Source: Bifidobacterium breve (GTDB taxonomy: Bacteria > Actinomycetota > Thermoleophilia > Solirubrobacterales > Solirubrobacteraceae). From it: 50,061 bases of DNA. A program made the translations under genes and the position numbers. Location of the stretch: contig CAMCVN010000015.1 of assembly GCA_945881845.1 (NCBI GenBank), forward strand, positions 1-50,061, given 5' to 3'. This document shows, piece by piece, positions 34,482 through 46,048 of this stretch (position 1 is its first letter; every line of letters begins with the position of its first letter). The notes beneath the pieces were generated by a model. That model was not told the DNA's origin and did no database searches. It saw only the letters and a program-made list of their open reading frames with translations.

Positions 34482-34781
34482 ATGGACCACACACAGGTAA
34501 TCATCCGCCCGGTTGTTAGTGAGAAGAGCTATGTGCTCGCCTCGAATGGCCGCTACACCTTCCGCGTCCATCCCGACGCTCACAAGACTCAGATCCGCGA
34601 AGCGGTTGAGGCGCTCTTTGACGTTCACGTTGAAGAGGTCCGCACGCTCTCGGTCAAGTCGAAGCCGAAGCGTCGCGGGTACACCGCCGGTCGTACGCGT
34701 ACTTGGAAGAAGGCAATGGTCCAGGTCCGCGAGGGCGAGCAGATCCCAATCTTCCAAGGTCTAGCTGAGGGCGGCGAGTAA
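34482..34781 (+). CDS. rplW: 50S ribosomal protein L23
   Basis: The 99-residue L23 lies at the exit of the peptide tunnel and docks SRP and trigger factor. [42 protein letters not shown] is typical. The gene starts 1 nt after rplD and its stop overlaps the rplB ATG by one base (TAATGG). The length matches the family. Confidence 0.96.
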   Translation: MDHTQVIIRPVVSEKSYVLASNGRYTFRVHPDAHKTQIREAVEALFDVHVEEVRTLSVKSKPKRRGYTAGRTRTWKKAMVQVREGEQIPIFQGLAEGGE

Positions 34782-35623
34782 TGGCAATTCGTAAGCCAAA
34801 GCCAACTAGCCCGGGTCGTCGCTTCTCGACCTACGCCGACTTCGCTGAGATCACTCGCGATGAGCCGGAAAAGAGCCTCGTTGAGGGTCTGACGAAGAGC
34901 GGTGGCCGCAACGCCCGCGGTCGCAAGACCTCGCGCCATCGTGGTGGCGGCGCCAAGCGTCTCTACCGCAAGATCGACTTCAAGCGTCGCAAGGACGGAG
35001 TTCCGGCCAAGGTCGCAGCAATCGAGTACGACCCCAACCGCAGCGCCTACATCGCACTGCTCCACTACCTCGATGGCGAGAAGGCTTACATCCTCGCTCC
35101 CAGCCGCCTCACGGTTGGAATGATGGTTCAGTCCGGCCCCGGCGCTGAGATCGCCGTCGGCAACTGCCTCGCGCTCGTTGACATGCCGCTCGGCACCGTC
35201 GTCCACAACGTCGAACTTCAGCCTGGCCGCGGTGGCCAGATGGGTCGCTCAGCCGGCGCCTCGATCCAGTTGATGGCGAAGGAAAACGATCAGGCCACGC
35301 TGCGTCTGCCTTCCGGCGAGATGCGGCTCGTGCGCAGCGAATGCCGCGCAACGGTCGGTTCGATCGGCAACTCCGACCACCAGAACGTCAAGGTTGGCAA
35401 GGCTGGCCGCAAGCGCCACATGGGCGTCCGCCCACAGACTCGCGGCACGGCGATGAACCCGGTCGACCATCCGCACGGCGGCGGCGAAGGTTCAACGACT
35501 GCTGGCCGCCACCCGGTTACGCCATGGGGCGTGCCCACGCTTGGCTACCGCACACGTAAGAAGCACAAGGCTTCCGACAAGGACATCATCCGTGGCCGTC
35601 GCCGCGGGAAGGGTAATCGATGA
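34781..35623 (+). CDS. rplB: 50S ribosomal protein L2
   Basis: The 280-residue L2 is essential for subunit joining and peptidyl transfer. The conserved [28 protein letters not shown] and the C-terminal [30 protein letters not shown], including the key histidine loop, are present. It overlaps rplW by 1 nt and rpsS by 4 nt. The length is normal. Confidence 0.97.
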   Translation: MAIRKPKPTSPGRRFSTYADFAEITRDEPEKSLVEGLTKSGGRNARGRKTSRHRGGGAKRLYRKIDFKRRKDGVPAKVAAIEYDPNRSAYIALLHYLDGEKAYILAPSRLTVGMMVQSGPGAEIAVGNCLALVDMPLGTVVHNVELQPGRGGQMGRSAGASIQLMAKENDQATLRLPSGEMRLVRSECRATVGSIGNSDHQNVKVGKAGRKRHMGVRPQTRGTAMNPVDHPHGGGEGSTTAGRHPVTPWGVPTLGYRTRKKHKASDKDIIRGRRRGKGNR

Positions 35624-35892
35624 GTCGCTCAAGTAAGAAGGGCCCGTTCGTTGAGGAGCGCCTAATGGGGCGGATCATCAAGATGAACGAAACCGGCGAC
35701 AAGACGATGCTTAAGACTTGGTCGCGCACCTCGACGATCTTCCCTGAGATGGTCGGCCACACGATCGCCGTCCACGACGGGCGCAAGCACATTCCAGTCT
35801 TCGTCAACGAATCAATGGTTGGCCACAAGCTCGGCGAGTTCGCGCCGACGCGTACATATCGAGGCCACCTTGGCTCCGGGCAGGTGCGTTAG
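35620..35892 (+). CDS. rpsS: 30S ribosomal protein S19
   Basis: The 90-residue S19 binds S13 and the 30S head. [18 protein letters not shown] and [36 protein letters not shown] are conserved. The ATG overlaps the rplB stop (ATGA). The length is the usual 92. Confidence 0.96.
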   Translation: MSRSSKKGPFVEERLMGRIIKMNETGDKTMLKTWSRTSTIFPEMVGHTIAVHDGRKHIPVFVNESMVGHKLGEFAPTRTYRGHLGSGQVR

Positions 35893-35894
35893 TT

Positions 35895-36503
35895 ATGGCT
35901 GACGATCCTAAGAAGGACGAGGCAGAAGTGGAAGAGAAGCCGAAGCGCCGCCTGCGCCGCACGAAGGCCAAGGACGACGCGCCGAAGGCTGAGGCTGCCG
36001 CCGAAGAGACCACCGATCAGGCTGAGGTAGAGGCCGAAGTCGAGGTCGCTGAGGAGCCGAAGGCTGAAGAGAAGCCGAAGGCTGCGAAGAAGTCGAAGGC
36101 CAAGGCCAAGGACGAAGTCGCAGAGGCGCCGAAGCGCGTAATCCCAGCTTATGACCCTGAGAACCCACCGGTAATCAAGGCTCACGCCCGCTACGTGCGC
36201 ACCTCGGCGCGCAAGGCTCGCCTGGTCTGCGATCACATTCGCGGCCACTCGGTTACCGAAGCGCGGATGATTCTTGCCCACACACCACGCGACGTCGCCG
36301 GCGACTGGCAGAAGCTGCTCGAATCAGCCGTTGCCAACGCTGAGCACAACCTTGAACTTGATGGAGAAAACCTGCGCATCCTCTCGGTCCAGGCCGATGA
36401 GGGTCCGACGCTGAAGCGCTTCCGCCCGCGGGCGATGGGCCGCGCATCAGCGATTCATAAGCGCACTAGCCACCTTTCAATCTCGCTGACGCCAAAGGAG
36501 TAA
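35895..36503 (+). CDS. rplV: 50S ribosomal protein L22 with long charged N-terminal extension
   Basis: The L22 domain starts near residue 93 ([24 protein letters not shown]) and runs to the end ([23 protein letters not shown]). L22 lines the peptide exit tunnel. Bacterial L22 is usually 110-120 residues; this one has 202. Residues 1-92 are a disordered mixture of Lys, Glu and Ala ([18 protein letters not shown], then [29 protein letters not shown]). It starts 2 nt after rpsS and its frame is continuous, so this is not a fusion artefact. Confidence 0.95.
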   Translation: MADDPKKDEAEVEEKPKRRLRRTKAKDDAPKAEAAAEETTDQAEVEAEVEVAEEPKAEEKPKAAKKSKAKAKDEVAEAPKRVIPAYDPENPPVIKAHARYVRTSARKARLVCDHIRGHSVTEARMILAHTPRDVAGDWQKLLESAVANAEHNLELDGENLRILSVQADEGPTLKRFRPRAMGRASAIHKRTSHLSISLTPKE

Positions 36504-36512
36504 CTGAGGACT

Positions 36513-37267
<755 letters not shown>

Positions 37268-37268
<1 letters not shown>

Positions 37269-37684
37269 TGCTCGCTCCTAAGCGCGTTAAGCACCGCAAG
37301 GTGATGCGTGGTCGCAGCCGCGGCTATTCGCGCGCCCAAACCTCAGTTCAGTTTGGCGATTACGGCCTCAAGTCGCTTGAGCACGCCCAGCTGACGAACC
37401 GTCAGATCGAAGCCGCTCGTGTCGCAATGACGCGCGAGATCAAGCGTGGCGGCAAGGTCTGGATCAACGTCTTCCCCGACAAGCCTTTCACGAAGAAGCC
37501 TGCTGAAACTCGGATGGGTTCCGGTAAGGGCTCGCCTGAAGGCTGGGTCGCTGTCGTCAAGCCGGGCCGCGTGATGTTCGAGCTGGCCGGAGTGCCTGAG
37601 GACTTGGCTCGCAACGCGCTCCGCCTCGCAGCGCGCAAGCTGCCGATGCGCAGCAAGGTAGTAACGCGAGAGGACGACGTCTAA
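37268..37684 (+). CDS. rplP: 50S ribosomal protein L16
   Basis: The 138-residue L16 helps bind A-site tRNA in the 50[66 protein letters not shown] and [17 protein letters not shown] are conserved. The start overlaps the rpsC stop and the stop overlaps the rpmC ATG (TAATGG). The length is normal. Confidence 0.97.
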
Positions 37685-37893
37685 TGGCCGCCACCGACCA
37701 CCTTCGCGACTGCACCACCGATGAGCTTGAAGGCCGCGTCCGCGCTGCCCGCTTGACGGTCTTTGGCCTTCGTTTCCAGCACGCCGGTGGCGAGCTCGAG
37801 AACACGGCCGGCCTGAAGAGCGCGAAGCGCGAACTTGCCCGCACACTGACCGTCGCGCGTGAGCGTGGCATTGACCCAGAAAAGATCCGCTAG
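37684..37893 (+). CDS. rpmC: 50S ribosomal protein L29
   Basis: The 69-residue L29 sits near the tunnel exit beside L23. The two-helix body LRDCTTDELEGRVRAARLTVFGLRFQHAGGELENTAGLKSAKRELARTLTVARERGID fits the family (60-70 residues). It overlaps rplP by 1 nt and is 2 nt before rpsQ. Confidence 0.93.
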   Translation: MAATDHLRDCTTDELEGRVRAARLTVFGLRFQHAGGELENTAGLKSAKRELARTLTVARERGIDPEKIR

Positions 37894-37895
37894 AG

Positions 37896-38582
37896 ATGAC
37901 CGACGAAACCACAGAGCCCGAAACTCCAGAAGAAGAGACTCCCGCCGCCGAGGAGGTCGTCGCCGACGCTCCGGTAGAGGAAGCTCCTGCTGACGAAGCT
38001 GCCGCCGAGGAGCCTGCCTCTGAGGAAGCTCCTGCTGAGGAGCCTGCCGCTGAGGAGCCTGCCGCTGAGGAAGCTCCTGCTGAGGAAGCTGCCGCCGAGG
38101 AGCCTGCCGCTGAGGAAGCTGCCGCTCCGGTCGGCCCTAAGGCGATCCGTAGGGCCAAGCGTTCCGCCCACACGGGCGAAGTGAAGGCGACACGTACCGC
38201 GGAGGAGCGTCAGGCCGAGCGCGTCGAAGTACGCAAGGCTAAGGCCGTCGCTCGCAGCCGCCGCCGTGGCCAGGAGCGCGTCAAGCGCGCCGCCTCACCG
38301 AATGGCGAAGGTACGCCGCCAGCCGTGCGCGAACCGGCATCGGTTCAGGTTCGCCAGGGAATCGTCACCTCGGCTAAGGCCTCCAAGACAATCACCGTTC
38401 GCGTTGACATCGCCAAGCGCCATCCGAAGTACCAGAAGATTGTGCGCTCGACGAAGTCGCTCCACGCTCACGACGAAACAAGCGACGCTCGCGAGGGCGA
38501 CTTCGTCCGCGTTATCGCCAGCCGGCCAATGTCGGCAACGAAGCGCTGGCGCCTCGTTGAGATCCTGGAGCGTGCGAAATGA
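37896..38582 (+). CDS. rpsQ: 30S ribosomal protein S17 with ~148-residue N-terminal extension
   Basis: S17 is normally 80-90 residues. Here the S17 domain ([45 protein letters not shown]) begins at about residue 149 and fills the C-terminal 80 residues. Residues 1-75 are acidic, made of [12 protein letters not shown]-type repeats; residues 80-145 are basic ([35 protein letters not shown]). The frame is intact and continuous. The last bases overlap rplN (ATGA). An internal ATG or GTG near the domain start is not obvious, so the extension is probably made. Confidence 0.93.
   Translation: MTDETTEPETPEEETPAAEEVVADAPVEEAPADEAAAEEPASEEAPAEEPAAEEPAAEEAPAEEAAAEEPAAEEAAAPVGPKAIRRAKRSAHTGEVKATRTAEERQAERVEVRKAKAVARSRRRGQERVKRAASPNGEGTPPAVREPASVQVRQGIVTSAKASKTITVRVDIAKRHPKYQKIVRSTKSLHAHDETSDAREGDFVRVIASRPMSATKRWRLVEILERAK
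37981..38127 (+). repeat. Tandem imperfect 15 bp repeat inside rpsQ (EEPAA units)
   Basis: The DNA consists of about nine imperfect copies of GAGGAGCCTGCCGCT, some as GAGGAAGCTCCTGCT. It stays in frame and encodes the acidic Glu/Pro/Ala extension of S17. Unit number is likely to vary by slippage. Confidence 0.7.
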
Positions 38583-38947
38583 TTCAGAACGAATCGCGCC
38601 TCCGTGTCGCCGACAACACCGGCGCCCGCGAAATCCTTTGCATCCGCGTGCAGGGCGGCTCCAGCCGTCGCTACGCGCACGTTGGCGACGTCATCACGGC
38701 GACCGTCAAGCAGGCAATCCCGAACGGTGCGGTCAAGAAGGGCGAGGTCGTCAAGGCCGTCATCGTCCGCACCCGCAAGCAGTTCGGCCGCGACGATGGC
38801 ACTTACATCGCCTTCGACGAGAACGCTGCCGTGATCATCGATGAGGCCAACAACCCGCTTGGAACTCGCATCTTCGGGCCGGTCGCCCGCGAACTCCGCG
38901 ATCGCAACTTCATGAAGATCATCTCGCTTGCTCCGGAGGTGCTCTAG
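38579..38947 (+). CDS. rplN: 50S ribosomal protein L14
   Basis: The 122-residue L14 binds near the factor site and bridge B8. [24 protein letters not shown] and [48 protein letters not shown] are conserved. It overlaps rpsQ by 4 nt and is followed by rplX after 1 nt. Confidence 0.97.
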   Translation: MIQNESRLRVADNTGAREILCIRVQGGSSRRYAHVGDVITATVKQAIPNGAVKKGEVVKAVIVRTRKQFGRDDGTYIAFDENAAVIIDEANNPLGTRIFGPVARELRDRNFMKIISLAPEVL

Positions 38948-38948
38948 C

Positions 38949-39281
38949 ATGGGTATGCGCATCCGTCGCGACGATCAAGTCGCCATTGTCAGCGGTAAGG
39001 ACCGTGGAAAGACCGGTCGTGTCCTCCGCGTTGACCCGAAGAAGGAAAGGGTTTACGTCGAGGGTCTCAACATCATCAAGCGCCACCAGAAGCCTTCACC
39101 GACGGCAAGTGCCGGAAGCGAAGCAGCAACCGGTGGCGTGATCGAAAAAGAGGGACCGATTCACGTCAGCAATGTGATGCTGGTGGATCCGAAAGACAAT
39201 CGTCCGACCCGCGTCGGCGTGACCCGCGAAGGCGGCGTCCGCAGCCGCGTCACGAAGCGCTCAAGCACGAAGCTCGACTGA
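38949..39281 (+). CDS. rplX: 50S ribosomal protein L24
   Basis: The 110-residue L24 begins [44 protein letters not shown], the KOW motif of an early assembly protein. Starts at ATG 38949 or ATG 38955 differ by two residues; both fit. An ATG at 38928 lies inside rplN and is not supported. The length is at the upper normal range. Confidence 0.95.
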   Translation: MGMRIRRDDQVAIVSGKDRGKTGRVLRVDPKKERVYVEGLNIIKRHQKPSPTASAGSEAATGGVIEKEGPIHVSNVMLVDPKDNRPTRVGVTREGGVRSRVTKRSSTKLD

Positions 39282-39292
39282 ACCTAATTCTT

Positions 39293-40123
39293 ATGCCAGC
39301 AACCAAGACACCCGTCCGCATGAAGACTCGTTATCTCGAGGAAGTTCGCCCTGCTCTCGTTGAGCAGTTCGGTTACACAACCGTGATGCAGGCGCCGAAG
39401 GTCGAGAAGATCACCGTCAACATGGGCGTCGGCGAGGCCAAGCAGGACTCAAAGATGCTTGAGGCCGCCGCTGGGCAGCTGGCGCAGATCACCGGCCAGA
39501 CTCCGAACGTGCGGCTTGCACGCAAGTCGATCGCAAACTTCAAGCTGCGCGAGGGAATGCCGGTCGGCCTTGCCGTGACGCTGCGCGGCGACCGTGCCTA
39601 CGAGTTCCTTGACCGCCTAATGTCGATCGCTATCCCGCGTATTCGCGACTTCCGCGGCCTGCCGGCCAACTTTGACGGCCGCGGCAACTACACGATCGGC
39701 GTCCGCGAACAGATCATCTTCCCTGAGATCGACTACGACGCCGTCGACCAGATCCGCGGCCTCGACATCGCGATCACGACCAGCGCCGCGACCGACGAAG
39801 AGGGATACGCGCTGCTCGCACTCTTCGGAATGCCTTTCATCAACAAGCCCAACCCTGAAGAGGTAGCTGCGGAAGAGGCCAAGAAGGCCGAAGCCGCCGC
39901 TGAAGAGAAGGCCGCTCTTGAGCAGGCCAAGGCAGAGCAAGAGGGCGAGCAGGCAGCTGAGACCACAGAGGACGAAAGCGCCGACGGCGAGGCTTCGGAT
40001 GAGGCCGACGACGAAGCTTCGGATGAGGCTGGCGCAGAGGTAGAAGAAGGAGCAGCCGAAGAGGCCGCTGAAGAGGCCGCCGACGAGGCTGCCGATGAAC
40101 CCGCCGAGGAGACCGATCAGTAA
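39293..40123 (+). CDS. rplE: 50S ribosomal protein L5 with acidic C-terminal tail
   Basis: The first 186 residues are a full L5, the 5S-rRNA-binding protein of the central protuberance ([50 protein letters not shown]). L5 normally ends near 180-190. Here residues about 187-276 are an added acidic tail rich in Glu, Ala and Asp ([29 protein letters not shown], then EEDEASDEA-like runs). The stop overlaps the rpsN ATG (TAATGG), so translation through the tail is coupled to S14. Confidence 0.95.
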   Translation: MPATKTPVRMKTRYLEEVRPALVEQFGYTTVMQAPKVEKITVNMGVGEAKQDSKMLEAAAGQLAQITGQTPNVRLARKSIANFKLREGMPVGLAVTLRGDRAYEFLDRLMSIAIPRIRDFRGLPANFDGRGNYTIGVREQIIFPEIDYDAVDQIRGLDIAITTSAATDEEGYALLALFGMPFINKPNPEEVAAEEAKKAEAAAEEKAALEQAKAEQEGEQAAETTEDESADGEASDEADDEASDEAGAEVEEGAAEEAAEEAADEAADEPAEETDQ

Positions 40124-40308
40124 TGGCCAAGACTTCCCAGCGCGTCAAGCAGGCGCGCACACCCAAGTACCCAACCCGCGGTTACAGCCGTTGCAGCCGC
40201 TGTGGCCGCTCACGCGCTGTCTACCGTAAGTTCGGCGTTTGCCGTATCTGTCTGCGTGAGCTAGCTCACAACGGTTACATCCCCGGAATGACGAAGAGCA
40301 GCTGGTAG
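40123..40308 (+). CDS. rpsN: 30S ribosomal protein S14, type Z (zinc-binding)
   Basis: The 61-residue S14 carries four zinc-ligand cysteines, Cys24, Cys27, Cys40 and Cys43, in [27 protein letters not shown]. This is the short C+ form in the S10/spc position of actinobacteria and firmicutes. It overlaps rplE by one base. rpsH follows after 16 nt. Confidence 0.97.
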   Translation: MAKTSQRVKQARTPKYPTRGYSRCSRCGRSRAVYRKFGVCRICLRELAHNGYIPGMTKSSW

Positions 40309-40324
40309 GGGAGAAGAGCTAACA

Positions 40325-40732
40325 ATGTCGATGACAGATCCAATTGCCGATTTCTTGACCCGTGTGCGCAACGGCATCGTTGCTCAGCACGACGTCGTTG
40401 AGATCCCGGCCTCGAAGCTGAAGCGCGAGATGGCCCGCATCCTTAAGGAGCAGGGTTACATCGCCGGCTACGAGATGCGCGAGCACGATGCTGAGCACCC
40501 GGGCGACATTCTCGCCGTTGAGCTCAAGTATGCCGACGACCGTCGCAGCGCAATCACGGGCCTCAAGCGTGCCTCGCGGCCAGGTCAGCGTTACTACGTC
40601 GACAACGGCAGCATCCCGAAGGTTCAAGGCGGAATGGGCACAACAATCGTCTCCACTTCAAGGGGAGTCATGACCGGTCACGAGGCCCGCGCAGCGGGTG
40701 TCGGCGGCGAGGTTGTGGCCTTCGTCTGGTAG
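40325..40732 (+). CDS. rpsH: 30S ribosomal protein S8
   Basis: The 135-residue S8 binds 16S rRNA helix 21 and in E. coli represses the spc operon. [44 protein letters not shown] and [26 protein letters not shown] are typical. The preceding GGGGAGAAGAG gives a Shine-Dalgarno. rplF starts 4 nt after the stop. Confidence 0.97.
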   Translation: MSMTDPIADFLTRVRNGIVAQHDVVEIPASKLKREMARILKEQGYIAGYEMREHDAEHPGDILAVELKYADDRRSAITGLKRASRPGQRYYVDNGSIPKVQGGMGTTIVSTSRGVMTGHEARAAGVGGEVVAFVW

Positions 40733-40736
40733 CCCT

Positions 40737-41270
40737 ATGTCGCGAATCGGAAGAAAACCAATCCCCGTCCCATCCGGCGTCGAGATCCAGATCGAGCCTG
40801 AACTGGTGACCGTCAAGGGCCCGAAGGGCGAACTGAGCGAGCGGATCCCGCGCGACATCACCGTCGTTCAGGAAGGCGAGGAGCTACTCGTCACGCGCCC
40901 AACCGACCGCGGTGAGCATCGCTCGCTGCACGGCCTGACGCGTTCACTCGTCGCCAACATGGTTGAGGGCGTCACCGATGGCTTCGAGAAGACGCTTGAG
41001 ATTCAGGGCGTCGGTTACCGCGCAGCGCTGAAGGGTTCAGACCTGACGCTGGCGCTCGGCTACTCGCACCCGGTCGAGATTCCAGCTCCAGACGGAATCA
41101 GCTTCGACGTGCCCCAGCCAACGAGCGTGATCGTCAAGGGGATCTCAAAGCAGCTCGTCGGTGAGACGGCCGCCAAGATCCGCAAGAGCCGTCCGCCTGA
41201 GCCTTACAAGGGCAAGGGAATCCGCTACGAGGGTGAGCACGTGATTCGCAAGGTAGGTAAGCGCGCATGA
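40737..41270 (+). CDS. rplF: 50S ribosomal protein L6
   Basis: The 177-residue L6 lies near the sarcin-ricin loop. [32 protein letters not shown] and the C-terminal [31 protein letters not shown] are conserved. ATG 40737 is chosen (MSRIGRKPI); frame upstream to 40698 lies within rpsH. The stop overlaps the rplR start (ATGA). Confidence 0.96.
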   Translation: MSRIGRKPIPVPSGVEIQIEPELVTVKGPKGELSERIPRDITVVQEGEELLVTRPTDRGEHRSLHGLTRSLVANMVEGVTDGFEKTLEIQGVGYRAALKGSDLTLALGYSHPVEIPAPDGISFDVPQPTSVIVKGISKQLVGETAAKIRKSRPPEPYKGKGIRYEGEHVIRKVGKRA

Positions 41271-41620
41271 GCAAAGCTACGCGTGCAAAGGGCCGTCTTC
41301 GTCGCCAGCGCCGTGTGCGCGCCAAGGTGATCGGTACTCCCGATCGCCCGCGCGTTTCGGTCTTCCGCTCGAACCGTGGCATCAGTGCACAGCTGATCGA
41401 CGATTCAGCCGGTAAGACGCTGGCTGCTGTCAGCTGGTCGGAGCCGCAGATGCGCTCGATCGCGCCGATGGAGCAAGCCGAGAAGCTCGGTCAGCTGCTC
41501 GCCGAGCGGGCCAAGGCTGCCGGCGCATCAACCGTTGTCTTCGACCGCGGTGGCTACCGCTACCACGGCCGCGTTAAGGCTTTCGCTGAAGGACTGCGCG
41601 AGGGTGGACTGAGCGTATGA
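41267..41620 (+). CDS. rplR: 50S ribosomal protein L18
   Basis: The 117-residue L18 binds 5S r[46 protein letters not shown] and [21 protein letters not shown] fit. The start overlaps rplF. The stop (TGA 41618-41620) overlaps a 6-codon ATG frame that ends 3 nt before rpsE. Confidence 0.96.
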   Translation: MSKATRAKGRLRRQRRVRAKVIGTPDRPRVSVFRSNRGISAQLIDDSAGKTLAAVSWSEPQMRSIAPMEQAEKLGQLLAERAKAAGASTVVFDRGGYRYHGRVKAFAEGLREGGLSV

Positions 41621-41637
41621 GCAAGGAATTGAGCTAA
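41617..41637 (+). other. Six-codon micro-ORF between rplR and rpsE
   Basis: An ATG at 41617 overlaps the rplR stop (ATGA) and reads MSKELS before TAA at 41635-41637. rpsE starts 3 nt later. AAGGAA inside the micro-ORF is probably the rpsE Shine-Dalgarno. It may merely pass ribosomes on; expression is not shown. Confidence 0.3.
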
Positions 41638-41640
41638 TCC

Positions 41641-42378
41641 ATGGAAATTGACCGCACAGTCAGCGCTTCAGGGCTTGACCTTCAAGAACGCGTCGTTGAG
41701 ATCAACCGCGTCGCCAAGGTCGTCAAGGGCGGACGTCGCTTCTCGTTCACTGCACTTGTCGTCGTAGGCGACGAGAAAGACGTCGTTGGCGTCGGCTACG
41801 GCAAGGCCAACGAGGTCCCGATGGCAATCCAGAAGGGCGTTGAGCAGGCGAAGAAGAACCTTTTCCGCGTGCCTCGCTATGGCGCAACGATTCCGCACCA
41901 GACGACGGGAATTTTCGGCGCTGGCCGCGTCTTCATGAAGCCAGCATCGCCAGGTACCGGCGTGATCGCGGGGGGCGGCGTGCGCGCGGTGCTCGAGCTG
42001 GCTGGAATCCACGACATTCTTTCCAAGAGCCTCGGCTCGCAGAACCCGATCAACCTCGTCAAGGCGACGGTCGAAGGGCTGCGCAGCCTGCGCACGCCGG
42101 CCGAAGTCGCTGAACTGCGCGGACTGTCGATCAATGAGGTTCTTGGCCTCGCGCCTGCGACGGCAGCGCCAGTTGCCGAAGAAGAGGGAGCGGTTGCCGT
42201 AGCGGTTGAGCCCGTCTCCGCAGTTGAGGCCGTTGAGGTCGCTGAGGCTGTTGAAGTCGTCGAGGTCGTTGAGGCTGTCGAAGCCGCCGAGGTAGTTGAG
42301 GCTGTCGAAGTCGCTGAGGTGGCCGAAGTTGTTGAAGCCGCCGACGAGGCTGAGAGCGCAGAGGAGCCGCCAGCATGA
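41641..42378 (+). CDS. rpsE: 30S ribosomal protein S5 with Val/Glu-rich C-terminal tail
   Basis: S5 maintains decoding fidelity at the mRNA entry. The body up to residue about 172 is typical ([90 protein letters not shown]). S5 usually ends near 165-175. Residues about 175-245 form an added tail of alternating Val, Glu and Ala ([23 protein letters not shown]), which differs from the Pro/Ala/Glu tails of L10 and S17. The stop overlaps rpmD (ATGA). The frame is intact. Confidence 0.95.
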   Translation: MEIDRTVSASGLDLQERVVEINRVAKVVKGGRRFSFTALVVVGDEKDVVGVGYGKANEVPMAIQKGVEQAKKNLFRVPRYGATIPHQTTGIFGAGRVFMKPASPGTGVIAGGGVRAVLELAGIHDILSKSLGSQNPINLVKATVEGLRSLRTPAEVAELRGLSINEVLGLAPATAAPVAEEEGAVAVAVEPVSAVEAVEVAEAVEVVEVVEAVEAAEVVEAVEVAEVAEVVEAADEAESAEEPPA

Positions 42379-42560
42379 GCGAGCTTCGCGTAACTCAGAT
42401 CCGCTCCAGCAACGGCAGCCAGGCCTCGCAGCTAGCCACGCTGCGCTCGCTCGGTCTGCGCCGGATCGGCCATAGCGTTGAAGTAGCCGACAACCCGCCG
42501 ACGCGCGGAATGCTTCACACCGTCCGCCACCTTGTACGCGTCGATGGAGAGGACTCCTAA
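42375..42560 (+). CDS. rpmD: 50S ribosomal protein L30
   Basis: The 61-residue L30 ([53 protein letters not shown]) is a short 23S/5S-side protein. It lies between rpsE and rplO, the usual order, overlapping by 4 nt and 1 nt. Confidence 0.95.
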   Translation: MSELRVTQIRSSNGSQASQLATLRSLGLRRIGHSVEVADNPPTRGMLHTVRHLVRVDGEDS

Positions 42561-43281
42561 TGAGCCCCGAGCCGAAGAAGCCTGCCGCGAAGAAGCCGGC
42601 AGCGAAGAAGCCAGCCGCCGCCGCAAAGCCGGCAGCCGCGAAGAAGCCTGCCGCAGCCGCGAAGCCTGCTGCAGCCGCGAAGCCTGCTGCAGCTACGAAG
42701 GCCCCCGCCAAGACTGAGGCCGCCGCTAAGCCAGCTCCAGTCGCCGCCAAGAAGGTCGCCGCCGAGGAGAGCTCGGAGAGCGAACGCTTCGGCCTGCACA
42801 GCCTTTCGCCATCGCCAGGCAGCCGCAAGCCGCGCCGCCGCGTTGGCCGCGGTCATGGTTCCGGCCACGGTAAGACGTCGGGCCGCGGACACAAGGGTTA
42901 CGGCTCGCGTTCAGGCTCCAAGGATCGCGCTCGCTTCGAGGGTGGTCAGATGCCAATTCAGGTTCGGATGCGCAAGCTGCGCGGCCCGAACATGAAGAAG
43001 TCGATGCCGTTCGAGCCTTTCCGCACGCACACTCAGGCCGTCAACCTTCAGGATCTCGAGGCTCGCTTCGATTCCGGCGCCGATGTGACGATCGAAGCAC
43101 TCGTCGCCAACGGTCTCGGCACGCGTAAGAACGTTCCGGTCAAAGTGCTCGCCAAGGGCGAGATCAGCAAGCCGCTGACCGTTCACGCTCATGGTTTCAG
43201 CGCCTCGGCGAAGGCGGCCATTGAAGCTGCCGGAGGCACCTGCGTGATGGTCGGAAGCGAGGCGCCCAGCACCCCAGCGCC

Positions 43282-43285
<4 letters not shown>
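42560..43285 (+). CDS. rplO: 50S ribosomal protein L15 with Lys/Ala/Pro-rich N-terminal extension
   Basis: The L15 domain begins near residue 79 (LHSLSPSPGSRKPRRRVGRGHGSGHGKTSGRGHKGYGSRSG) and ends in GTCVMVGSEAP. L15 is usually about 145-150 residues; here there are 241. Residues 1-75 are KKPAAKKPAAAAKPAAA-type repeats, strongly basic and reminiscent of histone H1-like tails, then a short acidic EESSESE. The frame is continuous with rpmD (1 nt overlap) and secY (4 nt overlap). Confidence 0.94.
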
Positions 43286-44553
<1,268 letters not shown>

Positions 44554-44555
44554 CT

Positions 44556-45230
44556 ATGGCTGAACTGAACCTGATTCTGCTTGGACCACCCGGCGCTGGC
44601 AAGGGGACTCAGGCCGAGCAGCTGCGAACTGAGTTTGAGCTGCCACACATCGCTACCGGCGACATTCTGCGACAGGCGGTCGCCGAGAAGACCGAGCTGG
44701 GCGAGCTTGCGGCCAGCTACATGGATTCGGGCAACCTCGTCCCCGACGATGTGATTATCGGCGTCCTGCTCGAAGCTGTCGGTCGCCCCGACGCGCGCGA
44801 CGGCTTCCTGCTTGACGGCTTCCCGCGCACGATCCCGCAGGCCGAGGCGCTGGGCACCGACCTCGAGAAGCTCGGCCGCAAGCTGACCGCTGTCTTGATG
44901 ATTGAAGTTGACGACGAGGAGATCGTGCAGCGGATTTCAGGGCGCCGCGTCAATCCTGTTTCGGGCCGCGTCTACCACGTTGAGTTTGACCCACCGAAGG
45001 TTGAGGGGGTCGATGACGTGGACGGAACTCCGCTCGTCCAGCGTGAGGATGATCAGCCGGAGACGGTTCGCAACCGGCTGGCCGTCTACCACGAGCAGAC
45101 CGCCCCGCTGGCCAACTACTACGAGCAGCTCGGGCTGCTGCAGCGCTTCGACGGGTCGGCCGCTCCTTCTGAGGTCTTCAGTCACATCCGTGCGACGATC
45201 ACGACGCTGAAGCTCGAAGATTCGATCTGA
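44556..45230 (+). CDS. adk: Adenylate kinase
   Basis: The 224-residue enzyme interconverts ATP, AMP and ADP. The P-loop is GPPGAGKGTQ (residues 10-19), the NMP motif GDILRQAVAEKTELG, and DGFPRTIPQAEAL is present. The LID segment RISGRRVNPVSGRVYHVEFDPPKVEGVDD has no cysteines, so this is the non-zinc long form. It starts 2 nt after secY. map follows after 17 nt. Confidence 0.96.
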   Translation: MAELNLILLGPPGAGKGTQAEQLRTEFELPHIATGDILRQAVAEKTELGELAASYMDSGNLVPDDVIIGVLLEAVGRPDARDGFLLDGFPRTIPQAEALGTDLEKLGRKLTAVLMIEVDDEEIVQRISGRRVNPVSGRVYHVEFDPPKVEGVDDVDGTPLVQREDDQPETVRNRLAVYHEQTAPLANYYEQLGLLQRFDGSAAPSEVFSHIRATITTLKLEDSI

Positions 45231-45247
45231 GCGGTTCACGTAGCGCT

Positions 45248-46018
45248 GTGATCATCAAGAAGACCCCTGAGGAGATCGACAAGATCGCTGCCGCCGGTGA
45301 GATCCACTCCCGCGCGATGCAGCTGGTCGCCGGCAAGATCGCCGCTGGCGTAACAACCGGCGAGCTCGACGAGAGCGTGGAGCGCTTCATCCGCTCGCAG
45401 GGAGCCGAGCCTTCGTTCAAGGGTTACAACGGCTTCAGCGGCTCAATCTGCGCCTCGCCGAACTCGATGGTCGTGCACGGCATCCCCGGGGCCTACACGC
45501 TCGCCGACGGCGACATTCTCTCGGTCGACATCGGCGTAACGCTCGATGGCTGGGTCGCCGACGCCGCCGTCACCTTCCCGGTTGGCGAGGTGACGGTTGA
45601 GGCTGAGTCGCTGATGGCGGTCACTGAGGCCTCACTCTTCGACGCCGTCGATCAGGTCCAAGTTGGCGGCCGAATCGGCGACATCTCGCACGCCGTTCAG
45701 ATCTGTGCCGAGGCCGACGGCTTCGGCGTCGTCCGAACATTGGTCGGTCACGGCGTTGGGCGCTCGATGCACGAAGATCCGCAGATTCCCAACTTCGGCC
45801 CCGCTGGCCGCGGCCCGAAGCTTGAAGAGGGGATGGTTCTGGCGATCGAGCCGATGATCACGGCCGGTGCACATGAAGTTCGAATTGCCCCCGACGGCTG
45901 GTCAATCTTCACCGTAGATGGCTCACTTTCGGCCCATTTCGAGTTCACAGTTGCCGTCACCGCCGACGGCCCAAGAATCCTCACGCCCTGGCATGAACTG
46001 CTCGGAGCGCCCCAGTGA
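45248..46018 (+). CDS. map: Methionine aminopeptidase, type I
   Basis: The 256-residue metalloenzyme removes initiator methionine. Metal ligands are visible as two Asp in SVDIGVTLDGWVADAAVTF, His in LVGHGVGRSMHEDPQIPNFG, Glu in LAIEPMITAG and Glu in HFEFTVAVT. The start is GTG 45248. infA normally follows map in actinobacteria, but here the next gene is rpmJ after 147 nt. Confidence 0.95.
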   Translation: MIIKKTPEEIDKIAAAGEIHSRAMQLVAGKIAAGVTTGELDESVERFIRSQGAEPSFKGYNGFSGSICASPNSMVVHGIPGAYTLADGDILSVDIGVTLDGWVADAAVTFPVGEVTVEAESLMAVTEASLFDAVDQVQVGGRIGDISHAVQICAEADGFGVVRTLVGHGVGRSMHEDPQIPNFGPAGRGPKLEEGMVLAIEPMITAGAHEVRIAPDGWSIFTVDGSLSAHFEFTVAVTADGPRILTPWHELLGAPQ

Positions 46019-46048
46019 ACGGGCGTAGAGCGAATAATTGCCGCGTTT

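Noticed and set aside
41668-42828. A 386-codon minus-strand frame opposite rpsE-rpmD-rplO
   Set aside because: It arises from the repetitive gag/gtc and aag/gcc codons of the S5 and L15 tails read backwards; its Ala/Gly-rich product has no recognisable domain.
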